A stretch of DNA of 64,000 nucleotides from Paraburkholderia acidipaludis NBRC 101816 (lineage in GTDB: Bacteria; Pseudomonadota; Gammaproteobacteria; Burkholderiales; Burkholderiaceae): contig NZ_BAXZ01000016.1 of NCBI RefSeq assembly GCF_000684975.1, positions 1 to 64,000 of the forward strand. Reading direction: 5' to 3'. The notes under the pieces were generated by a model. It saw nothing but the letters and a program-made list of their open reading frames with translations, searched no databases and had not been told where the DNA came from. The position numbers were made by a program, and so were the translations under genes. Of the stretch, positions 45,747 to 54,831 are shown in pieces; within the stretch, counting starts at the first letter, position 1, and every line of letters starts with the position of its first letter.

Positions 45747-46592
45747 TCAACCTCCTCTCGCCGCCAGCACAAACTGCCGAACCTTGCCCTCATCGACAGG
45801 ATTCCACCACACGCCTCCCACCTTCAGCGAACTCGCGACGATCACCGCATCGACCACCGATAAAATCTCCGCCACGTTGTGCTCCGTGCAACCGCTGCCC
45901 ACCAGCAACGGCAAACGGGTCGCCGCACGAATCTGCCGCAGATACTCGACGCTGGCCGCATCCCCCGTACGCTGGCCGGTGGCGATAATCGCATCCGCGT
46001 CGAAAAACTCGACATCGCGCACAAGTTCCTCGAGCGCCCGGTCCGCGACGATCGCATGCGCACCATGCTTCACATGCGCATCCGCAAACACGCGGACTCC
46101 TTCAGCGTGAAGCCGCGCGCGATAGCGCAGCGCCCGCGCCGCCTCCCCCTCGATCAAGCCTTCGTTGGCCACGTACGCATTCGCCCACTGATTGACCCGC
46201 ACGAATGCCGCGCCGCTGGCAGCCGCAATCGCGAGGGCCGGTATCGACGCATTCGCAAGCACGTTGATGCCGACGGGCAGACCGGTTTCGCGCCCGATCC
46301 GGTCCGCCGCCACGGCCATGAACGCGGAGGTCTCGTGGCCGATGTCGTCGGGCTTCGAGAACGGCACGTCGCCGTGATTCTCAACGATGAGGCCATCCAC
46401 GCCGCCCTGCGCATAGGCGCGCGCGTCGGCAAGGGCCGCTTCGTAAAGCACCTCGCTCGCTCGCCCGTCGTAGCGCGGCGCGCCAGGAAAGGCAGGGCAA
46501 TGAATGACGCCGATCACGACACCGCGCGAGCGCCCGAAAATCCGTTCGAGACTGTCGGTGCGGCCCCGCCCCACTACCTGCTGCGTGCTCAT
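45747..46592 (-). CDS. BtpA/SgcQ-family TIM-barrel protein
   Basis: A 281-aa protein of the BtpA/SgcQ family (GVIHCPAFPGAPRY, DGLIVENHGDVPF, DADAIIATGQRTGD, LLVGSGCTEHNVAEIL), a predicted phosphate-binding TIM barrel. BtpA was linked to photosystem I assembly in cyanobacteria; SgcQ belongs to a cryptic sugar cluster in E. coli, so an aldolase or isomerase role on a phosphorylated sugar is more fitting here. It is the last gene of the LacI/ABC cluster, 11 bp after the PfkB kinase. The GTG/ATG question does not arise: ATG 46592 is the only start near the domain. Confidence 0.85.
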   Translation of the reverse strand: MSTQQVVGRGRTDSLERIFGRSRGVVIGVIHCPAFPGAPRYDGRASEVLYEAALADARAYAQGGVDGLIVENHGDVPFSKPDDIGHETSAFMAVAADRIGRETGLPVGINVLANASIPALAIAAASGAAFVRVNQWANAYVANEGLIEGEAARALRYRARLHAEGVRVFADAHVKHGAHAIVADRALEELVRDVEFFDADAIIATGQRTGDAASVEYLRQIRAATRLPLLVGSGCTEHNVAEILSVVDAVIVASSLKVGGVWWNPVDEGKVRQFVLAARGG

Positions 46593-46603
46593 GGAAATTC
46601 CTC

Positions 46604-47542
46604 TCAACGGGTTCGAATAAACGTGGCCAGCTCGCTCATGAGCTCGCGGCCCGGGAAACTGGCTTGCGTGCCGCGGCGGCTCACCACGTATGCGGCCACG
46701 GCCATCGCATCGGGCAGCGCATCGCCGACCGAAAGGCCGCGTGCGAGCGCCGCGGCAAGCGTGCCGCACAGTGCATCTCCGGCACCCACCGTGTCGACCG
46801 CCGCCACCGCCCGGAGCGGCGGCACATCGACCGGCTCACCGTCGCCATGGCACCAGATGATGCCTTCGGCCCCCATCGTGACGAGCACGTTTGCCGCGCC
46901 GGCGCGCCGCAGCGCCTGCGCCGCGCGATGCGAATCGGTCAGACCAGACAGCGCCGCCGCTTCGACGCGGTTGACCACCAGCACATCGACGTCGGGTAGC
47001 AGCGCACGGCAGTCATACTGCGCAGGACCGGGGTTCAGCAGTGTCCTGCGCCGGCCCCGCCGGGCGTGCCGTAGGAGCGCGGCGGTCACGGCATGCGACA
47101 GATTGCCCTGCAGCACGATCCAGTCGCCCACGCGGCTCGAAGCATCGAGAGCGTCCTCGTCGGGCGCGTAGCGGTTCGCGGCGTCGCTGCGGGTCACGAT
47201 GGTGTTTTCGCCGCACGCATCGACGGTGACCAACGAAAGGTCGGTCGCGCAATCGAGCTGCACGACGTAGCGCGTGTCGACGTGTTCGCGCTCGAGCATC
47301 GCGATGATCCGCGCGCCCTCCGCGTCGCAGCCGACGGCGGCCAGCAGCGTAACCGCCGCGCCGGCGCGTGCCGCGATCACCGCCTGGTTCGCGCCCTTGC
47401 CGCCGAAGTCGAGCGTGCTGTCGAGCGCGAGCGAGGTCTCGCCCGGCTGCGGCAGCGCGGCGACGCGCAACGTCATGTCGATCGCCGCGTTGCCGATCAC
47501 GCAGACCCCCGTGCCGCCGCGCGCTCCAGTGCCGTTCGTCAT
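46604..47542 (-). CDS. PfkB-family sugar kinase (ribokinase-like)
   Basis: A 312-aa ribokinase-type kinase. The N-terminal motif GGKGAN (47-52) binds the sugar, and the C-terminal DTVGAGD (250-256) provides the catalytic base Asp256 and the anion hole. It phosphorylates a sugar, deoxysugar or nucleoside with ATP. Its ATG overlaps the TGA of the M20 deacylase gene by 4 bp (translational coupling), so its substrate is likely the deacylase product. Exact sugar unknown. Confidence 0.92.
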   Translation of the reverse strand: MTNGTGARGGTGVCVIGNAAIDMTLRVAALPQPGETSLALDSTLDFGGKGANQAVIAARAGAAVTLLAAVGCDAEGARIIAMLEREHVDTRYVVQLDCATDLSLVTVDACGENTIVTRSDAANRYAPDEDALDASSRVGDWIVLQGNLSHAVTAALLRHARRGRRRTLLNPGPAQYDCRALLPDVDVLVVNRVEAAALSGLTDSHRAAQALRRAGAANVLVTMGAEGIIWCHGDGEPVDVPPLRAVAAVDTVGAGDALCGTLAAALARGLSVGDALPDAMAVAAYVVSRRGTQASFPGRELMSELATFIRTR

Positions 47543-48669
47543 GGGCCGCGCGCCGCCCAGTCGTCGAGGATGACGCGGTACAGATCGACCGCGGCATGGA
47601 TGCGGTCGATGCGGCAGTACTCGTCGGTCTTGTGCGCGAGCTCCGGCTCGCCCGGACCCAGCAGAACGGTGGGCGGCCATGCCGTGGCGGGCTTCAGCAC
47701 GGCCGCGTCGGTGAAATAGCGCGCCGTGCGCGGGGCGGCCGGCATCTCGTCGAACGGCCGCGCGAGTTCGAGCACGCGCGCGATCCAGTTGTCCGACGGT
47801 TCGGAATAAACAGGCGGCAGATCGATGACCGGCGACAGTTCGACCGGCGCGAGGCGACCGTGCAACTCCCCCGCCAGGCAGGCGTGATCGATGCCCGGCA
47901 CGGTCCGCATGTCGATCGTGAACTCGGTGCGGTCGGGAACGGAGTTCACGTTGAGGCCGCCGTGGATCGTGCCGACGTTCAGCGTGGGCGCCCCCATCGC
48001 TTCGTGCGCGGGGCCCACGCTGAAGTCCCAGAGCTTCGCGAGCGCCTCGGTGGCAACGCGGATCGCGTTGACGCCGCGCTCGGGCATCGCGCCGTGCGCG
48101 GTCACGCCGTGCGCCACGCCTCTGAGCCACAGCGCGCCCTTGTGTCCCAGCAGAACGCGGTTGGCGGTTGGCTCGCCGACGATCAGCGCGCCGAGCGGCG
48201 GTAGCCACCCGGCGCCCTCGGCACGCAGCGCCTGGGCACCGTCGCAGCCAGTCTCCTCGCCTCCCGTGAGGATCAGGTGCACGCCCGTCCCGCGCCGCAG
48301 CGTGGCGAGCGAGCCCGCACACGCGGCGACGAAGGCGGCAATGCCCGCCTTCATGTCGCTCGTGCCGCGCCCGTACAGCCGTCCGCCCGCGATTTCGCCC
48401 GCGAACGGATCGTGCTCCCACGCCGCCGCACCAAGCGGGACCACGTCGAGATGTCCGGTGAAGCCGAGCGGCAGCCCTTCGGCGTCGCCCGCCAGCCGCG
48501 CCACCAGGTTCAGGCGCCGGGCGCCGAACGCATGCAGGCTCACGTCGAACCCCAGCCCCCGCAGTACGCCGGCCAGATGGCGGGCGCAGGCTTCCTCGTC
48601 GCCGGGCGGATTGACCGACTCGAACGCGACGAGCTCCCGCGTCAGCGCGATGGGATCAATGGCGGTCAT
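47539..48669 (-). CDS. M20-family deacylase (ArgE/DapE-like)
   Basis: A 376-aa zinc-dependent amidohydrolase of the M20 family. Metal ligands and catalysis: His73 and Asp75 in TGHLDVVP, Asp104 in GTSDMKAGIA, Glu137-Glu138 in TGGEETG; a dimerisation domain lies at about 175-280. It probably removes an N-acyl group from an amino acid or amino-sugar derivative. It is coupled to the sugar kinase, in a LacI/ABC-transport cluster rather than in arginine or lysine biosynthesis, so a catabolic deacylase is likelier than ArgE or DapE proper. Confidence 0.88.
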   Translation of the reverse strand: MTAIDPIALTRELVAFESVNPPGDEEACARHLAGVLRGLGFDVSLHAFGARRLNLVARLAGDAEGLPLGFTGHLDVVPLGAAAWEHDPFAGEIAGGRLYGRGTSDMKAGIAAFVAACAGSLATLRRGTGVHLILTGGEETGCDGAQALRAEGAGWLPPLGALIVGEPTANRVLLGHKGALWLRGVAHGVTAHGAMPERGVNAIRVATEALAKLWDFSVGPAHEAMGAPTLNVGTIHGGLNVNSVPDRTEFTIDMRTVPGIDHACLAGELHGRLAPVELSPVIDLPPVYSEPSDNWIARVLELARPFDEMPAAPRTARYFTDAAVLKPATAWPPTVLLGPGEPELAHKTDEYCRIDRIHAAVDLYRVILDDWAARGP

Positions 48670-48696
48670 GAGCGAATCTCGCGTGCCGTGCGCCGC

Positions 48697-49479
48697 TCAT
48701 TGCGCCGCCTTGTTGCGGGAGCCCCCGGTGTCCGGCGTCAGCCAGTCGAGGCAGTTGCGCCACAGCCGCGCATAGCCTTCCCACGCGGAAAACTCGGGCG
48801 GCAGCCAGTGCACGGACATGTCGCTCGTCCAGGCGAGCGTGCGTCCCGCGCCGTACTGACCCGCGGCGAGCAGCGGATGGCCTGTCTCCGGCACCGCCGC
48901 GATCAGCGTGGCATCGGACTTGATTTCCACTTCGTTGTAGCCGAGCAGATGCGGCCAGCGGGCGCCGAGCCCTTCGATCACGGGATGCTGCGCCACGATC
49001 TCGGGCGTGAAGCCCTCGGGCACCTCGACGCGGTCGTCCCACGGCAGACAGCGCACGGGCAGCACCGCTTCGACAGGGGTATTGCGAAACCGCGCGCTGC
49101 CGTTGATGCCCTGGAAGCTCAGGTAGCCGCCGATCATCATGAGTCCGCCGCCAGCCTGCACGTAGTCGCGCAGGAGCTTCAGGCGGTTCGGCGTGCGTCG
49201 GCTCTGCGCCCACGTGTCCGGATGCAGCAGCAGCGTGTTCGCGCCGATATCGGACAGGATGATCGCGTCATAGGCCTGCAGTCCTTCGAGTGTCGACGGA
49301 AACAGCGTCTGCGCGTCGTGGCTCGGCATATGCGTGACCGCGTAGCCGGAATCCTCGAAGAGTGCGAGGAACTGCTGCGAGCCCGTGTGATACGTCACTG
49401 AGGCGAACTGATCGAAGCCTTTGACGTGAGTTGCCGTGCTGGTCCAGGATTCGCCGGCGAGCAGGACGGTTTTCTTCAT
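48697..49479 (-). CDS. Class-I glutamine amidotransferase-like protein (ThuA/DUF1355-type)
   Basis: A 260-aa protein of the GATase1-like/ThuA group (AGESWTSTATHVKGFDQFAS, YDAIILSDIGANTLLLHP, GGGLMMIGGYLSFQGINGSARF). The nucleophilic Cys of true amidotransferases is absent at the expected elbow (MMIGGYLSF), so it is not a glutaminase; ThuA-type proteins are found in sugar catabolic operons with unclear role. ATG 49479 has AAAGGAG six bases upstream; the adjacent ATG 49485 has no spacing. Between the lactonase-like and M20 genes, co-directional. Confidence 0.8.
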   Translation of the reverse strand: MKKTVLLAGESWTSTATHVKGFDQFASVTYHTGSQQFLALFEDSGYAVTHMPSHDAQTLFPSTLEGLQAYDAIILSDIGANTLLLHPDTWAQSRRTPNRLKLLRDYVQAGGGLMMIGGYLSFQGINGSARFRNTPVEAVLPVRCLPWDDRVEVPEGFTPEIVAQHPVIEGLGARWPHLLGYNEVEIKSDATLIAAVPETGHPLLAAGQYGAGRTLAWTSDMSVHWLPPEFSAWEGYARLWRNCLDWLTPDTGGSRNKAAQ

Positions 49480-49582
49480 TCGCATCTCCTTTGGACGCAG
49501 GCCCGCGGCGCGTTTGCCGTCGGCACCTGCGTGATTGCATCTCGATGAATGGCGCGGGTGCGCCGTCAACCCCGGCGTCGCG

Positions 49583-50680
49583 TCAACCTGGACGGTCGCG
49601 CGAAAACACCCGGGCGGGATTCGTCACGAGCAGCGTTTCGATCTGCGCGTCGGTTACGCCGTGGCGCCGCAGCCGTGGCACGAAGTGCTCGAGGAGGTAG
49701 CCATAGCCGTAGCCGCCGTAGCGCGTGAGCATCATCTTGAGGAACACGTCCTGCGACAGCAGCAGGCGGCCGATGAAGCCGGCGTCGATCAGCGCGCGGA
49801 TGGCGCGCGCGTTCTCTTCGTCGGAAGGCGACTGCGCGTCTTCGTCCGCGTAGTAGTAGTCCATGCCGATCATGTCGTACTCCAGCCATGCCCCGCGCCG
49901 CGCGAGCGCGTGCTGATAGGCCACGTCCGCATGGCTCGGGTTCATGTGGCACAGCACCGTATGCGAGAGGTCGGCGCCCTCCTGCTCCACGATGTCGAGC
50001 ACACGGTGCCCGTGCCGCACCCAGCCCGGCAGATGCACGGACAACGGCACCCGCGTCGCCGCGCTCGCGCGCGCGGCCGCGCGCAGCGACTTCTCCTCTT
50101 CGGCCGTGAACGCCGCCGAAACGCCGATCTCGCCGATCAGCCCGGCGATCACCTCGGGCTTCTGCCCGGCCCCGCCCACCTCGTAGATCAACTGCTCCGC
50201 AAGCGCGTCGGCGTCCCGCTCGCGCACCCAAGCCGGATGCGACGGCTCCAGATAGAAGCCGGTCGACATCACGATGTTCAAGCCCGTGCGGCGCGCGATG
50301 CGCTGCAGCGCGAGCGGATCGCGGCCGATGCCGAGATTGGTGGGATCGACCACCGTCTGCCCGCCCAGATCGCGGAATTTCATCAGCTCCTCGGCGGCGA
50401 GGTCGGCGTCGAACAACTGGCAGTTGTCGCGGTTCATCAGCGGGTTCATGCGCAGCGCGCCGAGAATCCCGATATGCACTTTCTGCTCGCCGATATGCCG
50501 CTGGCTGCAGCACGCGGGCGCGACCCACTTGCCCGAGGCGTCGATCAGGATGTGCTCGTGCATCAGCGTGACGCCCATCTGCGCGACGGGAATGGGGCCC
50601 AGCACCGTCATCACCTGGCCGCTGTCGACACCCATCGGCAGCGGATCGACGTGCCCGAACGAAGGTTTCGATCGCGTCAT
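49583..50680 (-). CDS. Phosphotriesterase-family hydrolase, lactonase-like
   Basis: A 365-aa amidohydrolase-superfamily protein. The binuclear metal site is visible: His41-X-His43 (MHEHIL), Glu184 in GEIGVS (in place of the carboxylated Lys of classical phosphotriesterase), His216 (SVHLPGW), His245 (LCHMNPSH) and Asp311 (SQDVF). Members with Glu at the bridging position hydrolyse lactones or phospho-lactones of sugar acids. It begins 3 bp after the transporter permease gene and so belongs to the transport operon, implying that the imported compound or its oxidation product is a lactone. Confidence 0.86.
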   Translation of the reverse strand: MTRSKPSFGHVDPLPMGVDSGQVMTVLGPIPVAQMGVTLMHEHILIDASGKWVAPACCSQRHIGEQKVHIGILGALRMNPLMNRDNCQLFDADLAAEELMKFRDLGGQTVVDPTNLGIGRDPLALQRIARRTGLNIVMSTGFYLEPSHPAWVRERDADALAEQLIYEVGGAGQKPEVIAGLIGEIGVSAAFTAEEEKSLRAAARASAATRVPLSVHLPGWVRHGHRVLDIVEQEGADLSHTVLCHMNPSHADVAYQHALARRGAWLEYDMIGMDYYYADEDAQSPSDEENARAIRALIDAGFIGRLLLSQDVFLKMMLTRYGGYGYGYLLEHFVPRLRRHGVTDAQIETLLVTNPARVFSRDRPG

Positions 50681-50683
50681 CGC

Positions 50684-51697
50684 TCAGCCCTTGCGCCGGC
50701 GCTGCGGCGAGAAAATGCGCGTGTTCATCCAGATCGCGAACAGCATGATCGCCCCCTGGATGATCTGCGTGTAGAACGGCGAAACGTGCACGAGAATCAA
50801 CCCGTTGCCGAGCACGGCGATCGTAAGCGCGCCGAGCAGCGTGCCGAGTATGGTGCCGCGCCCGCCGAACAGGTTCGTACTCCCCAGCACGACCGCCGCG
50901 ATCACCGCGAGTTCGAAGCCCACGCCCTGGTTCGACGACCCGCTGCCAAGGCGCGCCGTCGTGATGAGGCCGGCCAGCCCCGCCGAGGCGCCGCTCAGTA
51001 CGTACACCTTGACGATCACGCGGCGCACGTCCACACCCGCGCGGCGCACGCCTTCCGCGTTGGTGCCGATGCCGGTGATGTAGCGCCCGAAGCGCGTGTG
51101 ACGCAGCACGGCCCAGCCGGCCGCCAGCGTCGCGACCGCAATCACCGCGGGCAGCGGGAGGCCCAGCAGCCATTCGCGGCCCAGATCGACGAACCAGCCG
51201 TTGCTGTCCACGGGCACCGAATAGCCTTGGGTGATCAGCAGCGCCGCGCCGCGCACGATCGACAGCGTGCCGAGCGTCACGATGAACGCGGGCATGCCGG
51301 CGATCGCGATGAAGTAGCCGTTGACGAGGCCGATCAGCCCGCCGAGCGCGAGGCCGCCGATCAGCACGAGCGTGTCGGGCACGCCGGCATGCAGCGCGAT
51401 CGCCGCGAGCGCACCGACGAAGGCGAGCGTCGAACCGACCGACAGATCGATACCGGCCGTCGTGATCACGAGCGTCATCGTGGTCGCGACGATCAGGAGC
51501 GGCGCGCTCTGGCGCAGCACGTTCAGCAGGTTGCCCGCCGTGAGAAAGGTGTCGGTCGACAGCGTGAACGCGACGAGGCAGACGAGGAAGAAGGCCGCGA
51601 TGCTGGCGACGCCCGCATGCCGGCCCAGTTGGCGCGCGAGCCGGGACTGCCGCGGCGCAGCCGGCGTGGGAGAAGAGTGGGACACGGTGATACCCAT
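50684..51697 (-). CDS. Ribose-type ABC transporter permease
   Basis: A 337-aa inner-membrane permease of the RbsC/BPD_transp_2 family with about ten hydrophobic helices and the conserved AGIDLSVGS near helix 3 and the C-terminal GGRGTILGTLLGAL coupling region. It begins 2 bp after the ATPase stop codon. With the adjacent ATPase and binding protein it forms a high-affinity importer for a sugar or polyol. Confidence 0.93.
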   Translation of the reverse strand: MGITVSHSSPTPAAPRQSRLARQLGRHAGVASIAAFFLVCLVAFTLSTDTFLTAGNLLNVLRQSAPLLIVATTMTLVITTAGIDLSVGSTLAFVGALAAIALHAGVPDTLVLIGGLALGGLIGLVNGYFIAIAGMPAFIVTLGTLSIVRGAALLITQGYSVPVDSNGWFVDLGREWLLGLPLPAVIAVATLAAGWAVLRHTRFGRYITGIGTNAEGVRRAGVDVRRVIVKVYVLSGASAGLAGLITTARLGSGSSNQGVGFELAVIAAVVLGSTNLFGGRGTILGTLLGALTIAVLGNGLILVHVSPFYTQIIQGAIMLFAIWMNTRIFSPQRRRKG

Positions 51698-51699
51698 GG

Positions 51700-52494
51700 T
51701 CAGTGCTCCGCCAGAGGGCGCGCGGAGCGCGCGGTGAACTTGTGGCCGACGATCAGATCGACGATTTCCTGCAGGTTCGTTTCGCCGATCGGGCGGTCCG
51801 CGACGGCCTCGCCCTCGTACATCACCGCAATGCGGTCGCACACGAGAAACAGGTCCTGCAGCCGGTGGCTGATCAGGATCACGCTGACGCCGCGCGCGCT
51901 GACCGTGCGCACGAGATCGAGCACGGCCTCGACTTCGGCAACGGCCAGTGCAGCGGTCGGCTCGTCCATGATGAGCACCTTCGGATCGAACGACACGGCG
52001 CGCGAGATCGCGATCGCCTGGCGCTGGCCGCCCGAGAGGTTCTCCACGTCGAGCCGGGTGTCGGGAATACGGATGCCGAGACCGTCGAGCATTTCGCGCG
52101 CGTCGCGATGCATCTTCGCGTGATCGAGCACCGGAACGCCGCAGATGCGGCGCATCGGTTCGCGGCCGAGGAACAGGTTGCCGGCCACGTCGACGGTGTC
52201 GCACAGCGAGAGATCCTGATAGACCATCTCGATGCGATGGGCGCGCGCGTCGCCCGGGTCGTTGAAGTGGACCGCCTGGCCGTCGATCTCGATCGAGCCG
52301 CTGTCCGGAATCACGGCGCCCGAGAGCACCTTGGAGAGCGTGGACTTGCCGGCGCCGTTGTCGCCGACGAGCCCCAGCACCTCGCCGGGCGCGACGTCCA
52401 GATTGACGCCGCGCAGCGACTGGATCGCTCCGTACTGCTTGGCAATGTTGCGCATGCGGACGCGCTGCGGCGCCGCCGTGCCTGCATCGTTCAT
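51700..52494 (-). CDS. Sugar ABC transporter ATPase (single-domain)
   Basis: A 264-aa ABC ATPase with Walker A GDNGAGKST (about 54-62), Q-loop VYQDLS, signature LSGGQRQ, Walker B VLIMDEPTAAL and switch His in ISHRLQD. Ribose-type ATPases (RbsA) usually have two fused ABC domains; this one has a single domain, as in frcA/FrcA-type systems, and would act as a homodimer. ATG 52494 is used; an in-frame extension upstream lacks family similarity. Confidence 0.93.
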   Translation of the reverse strand: MNDAGTAAPQRVRMRNIAKQYGAIQSLRGVNLDVAPGEVLGLVGDNGAGKSTLSKVLSGAVIPDSGSIEIDGQAVHFNDPGDARAHRIEMVYQDLSLCDTVDVAGNLFLGREPMRRICGVPVLDHAKMHRDAREMLDGLGIRIPDTRLDVENLSGGQRQAIAISRAVSFDPKVLIMDEPTAALAVAEVEAVLDLVRTVSARGVSVILISHRLQDLFLVCDRIAVMYEGEAVADRPIGETNLQEIVDLIVGHKFTARSARPLAEH

Positions 52495-52541
52495 CTCGCT
52501 TCCTCCACGCCACGCGCCCCGCAACGGGGCGCCTCGTCCGG

Positions 52542-53498
52542 TTACTTGAACACGCTGCGGTACTTGTCGACGTTGACCTTCGTGACGATCGTCACCGGTA
52601 CCGAAATGGTCTTCTCCACCGGTTGCTTCGCAATCAGATTCAGCGCCGCATTGACGGCTGCCTTGCCCTCGCCTTCGGGGTCCTGCTGGACGACCGCGGT
52701 GACGAAGCCCTGATCGATGCCCTTGATCGCCTGGGCGCTCAGATCCCAGCCGACGATCTTCACATGGTCGGCCACGCCCTGGGCCGACACCGCCGCGACC
52801 AGACCGATCAGCGCGGGTTCGCCGGTCGCGTAGAGGACCTGGACACCGGGGTTGCCGGAGATCAGGTTCTCGGCCGCGGTCTGCGCCTGGTCCTGCACGT
52901 TCTGGCCGTCGACGGTGGCAACGATCTTCGCGTCGGGGGCGGCGGCGAGACCCGCCTTGAAGCCGTCGAGACGCACGTTCTGGATGTACGAATTCAGCGC
53001 GCCCACCACGCCCACCTGGGCCTTGCCGCCGAGCGACTTCTTGATGAGGTTCGCGGTGTAGGTGCCGATGTCGATACCCACCTTGCGGTTGTCCACGCCC
53101 ACCTGCACATCATTGTCGCCGTTGACGATCGCGTCGATCGTCACGACCGGGATGCCGGCTTTCTTCGCCTCCGTGATCGCGGGCTTGATGCCGTTCACGT
53201 CGATCGCGACGACGAGAATCGCGTCCACTTTCTGCTGGATGTACGTTTCGATCGCGTTGTTCTGCGCGTTCGGATCGTTGTTGGAGTTGAAGATCGCGAG
53301 GTCGGCGCCGGCCGCCTTCGCCGCCTTCTGCGCACCATCGTCCATCTGCGTAAAGAACAGCGCCTCCTGGTTGATCTGGACGAGGGCGATCTTTTTCTTG
53401 CCGGCCGCGTGCGCGGCGCCCGTTGCCCCCAGCAGCGAGACGGCGCTCGCGAGAACAACGGTAGTGAGTATCCGGCTAAACTTCCTGGCTGTGCTCAT
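52542..53498 (-). CDS. Periplasmic sugar-binding protein of ABC transporter
   Basis: A 318-aa class-I (RbsB-like) solute-binding protein with a Sec signal peptide (TVVLASAVSLLGATGAAHAA, cleavage after AHA), then two Rossmann-like lobes (KKKIALVQINQEALFF; VDAILVVAIDVNG; PVVTIDAIVNGD). The ligand is not identifiable; the pocket is consistent with pentose or hexose derivatives. ATG 53498 has AAGGGGAAG upstream. It is the first gene of the transport operon; a perfect palindrome 139 bp upstream is the likely LacI operator. Confidence 0.92.
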   Translation of the reverse strand: MSTARKFSRILTTVVLASAVSLLGATGAAHAAGKKKIALVQINQEALFFTQMDDGAQKAAKAAGADLAIFNSNNDPNAQNNAIETYIQQKVDAILVVAIDVNGIKPAITEAKKAGIPVVTIDAIVNGDNDVQVGVDNRKVGIDIGTYTANLIKKSLGGKAQVGVVGALNSYIQNVRLDGFKAGLAAAPDAKIVATVDGQNVQDQAQTAAENLISGNPGVQVLYATGEPALIGLVAAVSAQGVADHVKIVGWDLSAQAIKGIDQGFVTAVVQQDPEGEGKAAVNAALNLIAKQPVEKTISVPVTIVTKVNVDKYRSVFK

Positions 53499-53636
53499 CA
53501 ACTTCCCCTTCATGGCAGGCCGAAGGCGCGGGACCGCCGCCCCTGCGGCCGTCCCGGCTTCAGTTGGTGAAACTTCAGCAGGCGCAGTCGATCGCGCGCC
53601 CGAGGCTGGCAAATGACGCCGTCAAACCGGATGCTT

Positions 53637-53650
53637 GTAAACCGGTTTAC
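53637..53650. promoter_or_regulatory. LacI-type operator upstream of the ABC operon
   Basis: GTAAACCGGTTTAC is a perfect 14-bp palindrome with the central CG of LacI/GalR-family operators. It lies between the repressor gene (stop at 53716) and the binding protein start (53498), in the promoter region of the transport operon. Confidence 0.75.
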
Positions 53651-53715
53651 TGAACACTACTGCCGACAGCCGGACGCTGTCAACCGCATCAAAAATAAAT
53701 TTTTTGGCGACCCGC

Positions 53716-54732
53716 TCACCGCTCGCGCGGCGGTGCGACGGAAGCGCGTTCGATCAGCCGCACGGGGAGCCGCTCGACGGTGGCGGGGGTGTCGCCCGCG
53801 AGGCGGGCAACCAGCATGCCGACCGCCTTGCGTCCAAGGTCGCGGGCGGACTGGCGCAGGGTGGAGATTGGCGGCATCAGGAGGCTCGCGAACTCCATGT
53901 CGTCGAAGCCGACGATCGACATATCGGCAGGCACGCCGATCGCGCGCTCGCGCAAGGTTTCGAGCATGCCGACGACGAGGTAGTCGCTCGCCGCGAAGAC
54001 CGCCGTAGGCGGCGAAGGCAGTTCGAGCAGCCCGGCCAGCGCCGAGGCCCCGAACTGCCGGTCGTACGAGCCGAAGCGCACGAGTGCCTCGTCGAACGGG
54101 ACGCCGGCCTCGGCCAGCGCGCGCCGGTAGCCCTCGCAGCGCTCCTGCACCGTGAAAAGCCCGCGTGGGCCGCTCACGTGGCCGATGCGCCGATGCCCTG
54201 CGTCCAGCAGATGTTGCGTCGCGAGATAGCCGCCCTGGACGTTGTCGACGAAAACCTTCGGCACGTCGGCGCCGGCGATGTCTTCGTCGATGATGACGAT
54301 ATTGCCGCGCGTGCCGATCAGGTTGCGCAGCGAGCCGTCGTCGGGACGGTTGGAGACGAGGATCAGGCCGTCGAGATGCTGCGTGTCGAGCCAGCCGACA
54401 TACAGCGACTCGCGCTCAAGCTGATTGCGCGTGATGCACAGCGAAAGCCCGTAGCCGCATTCCGACGCGGCCAGTTCCACTTCGTCCGCGATTTCAGCGA
54501 AGAACGGGTTGGCGACATCGGGCATCGCGAGCCCGATCGTTTCGCTGCTGCCGAGGCTCAGGCGCCGCGCGAGGCTGTTCTGGCGGTAGTTGAGCGCGAC
54601 GATCGCCGCGTCGATGCGTTCGGCGGTCTCGGGCGGAAGGGTAAGACTGCCGTTCAGATAGCGGGAAACGGTGGCTTTCGACACCTTCGCGTGTTCGGCG
54701 ACATCGCGGATCGTGGACACTTTGGGCACTGC
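53716..54732 (-). CDS. LacI-family repressor of the catabolic cluster
   Basis: A 338-aa LacI/GalR regulator: helix-turn-helix and hinge at 1-62 (STIRDVAEHAKVSKATVSRY, then AERIDAAIVALNYRQNSLAR), then a periplasmic-binding-protein-like effector domain with ANPFFAEIADEVE and SIVGFDDMEFA. The start is GTG 54732 (MPKVSTIRDV); GTG 54720 would remove four residues. It is directly upstream of and co-directional with the ABC genes, with a palindromic operator between, and a second inverted repeat upstream of itself that may serve autoregulation. Confidence 0.92.
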   Translation of the reverse strand, partial: AVPKVSTIRDVAEHAKVSKATVSRYLNGSLTLPPETAERIDAAIVALNYRQNSLARRLSLGSSETIGLAMPDVANPFFAEIADEVELAASECGYGLSLCITRNQLERESLYVGWLDTQHLDGLILVSNRPDDGSLRNLIGTRGNIVIIDEDIAGADVPKVFVDNVQGGYLATQHLLDAGHRRIGHVSGPRGLFTVQERCEGYRRALAEAGVPFDEALVRFGSYDRQFGASALAGLLELPSPPTAVFAASDYLVVGMLETLRERAIGVPADMSIVGFDDMEFASLLMPPISTLRQSARDLGRKAVGMLVARLAGDTPATVERLPVRLIERASVAPPRER

Positions 54733-54831
54733 AGGATTCCGGAGCGGAAAACGCCAGTGTAGCGCGGGTGTCTCGTGATCTCCGGGCAACAGTGGGGGCG
54801 CGTGGACTTGCCTTGAACAGTGAGTTCGTAG

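Noticed and set aside
49535..52123. 862-codon open frame on the plus strand opposite the phosphotriesterase and transporter genes
   Set aside because: Shadow of the minus-strand transport operon; the sense genes have clear motifs and proper spacing.
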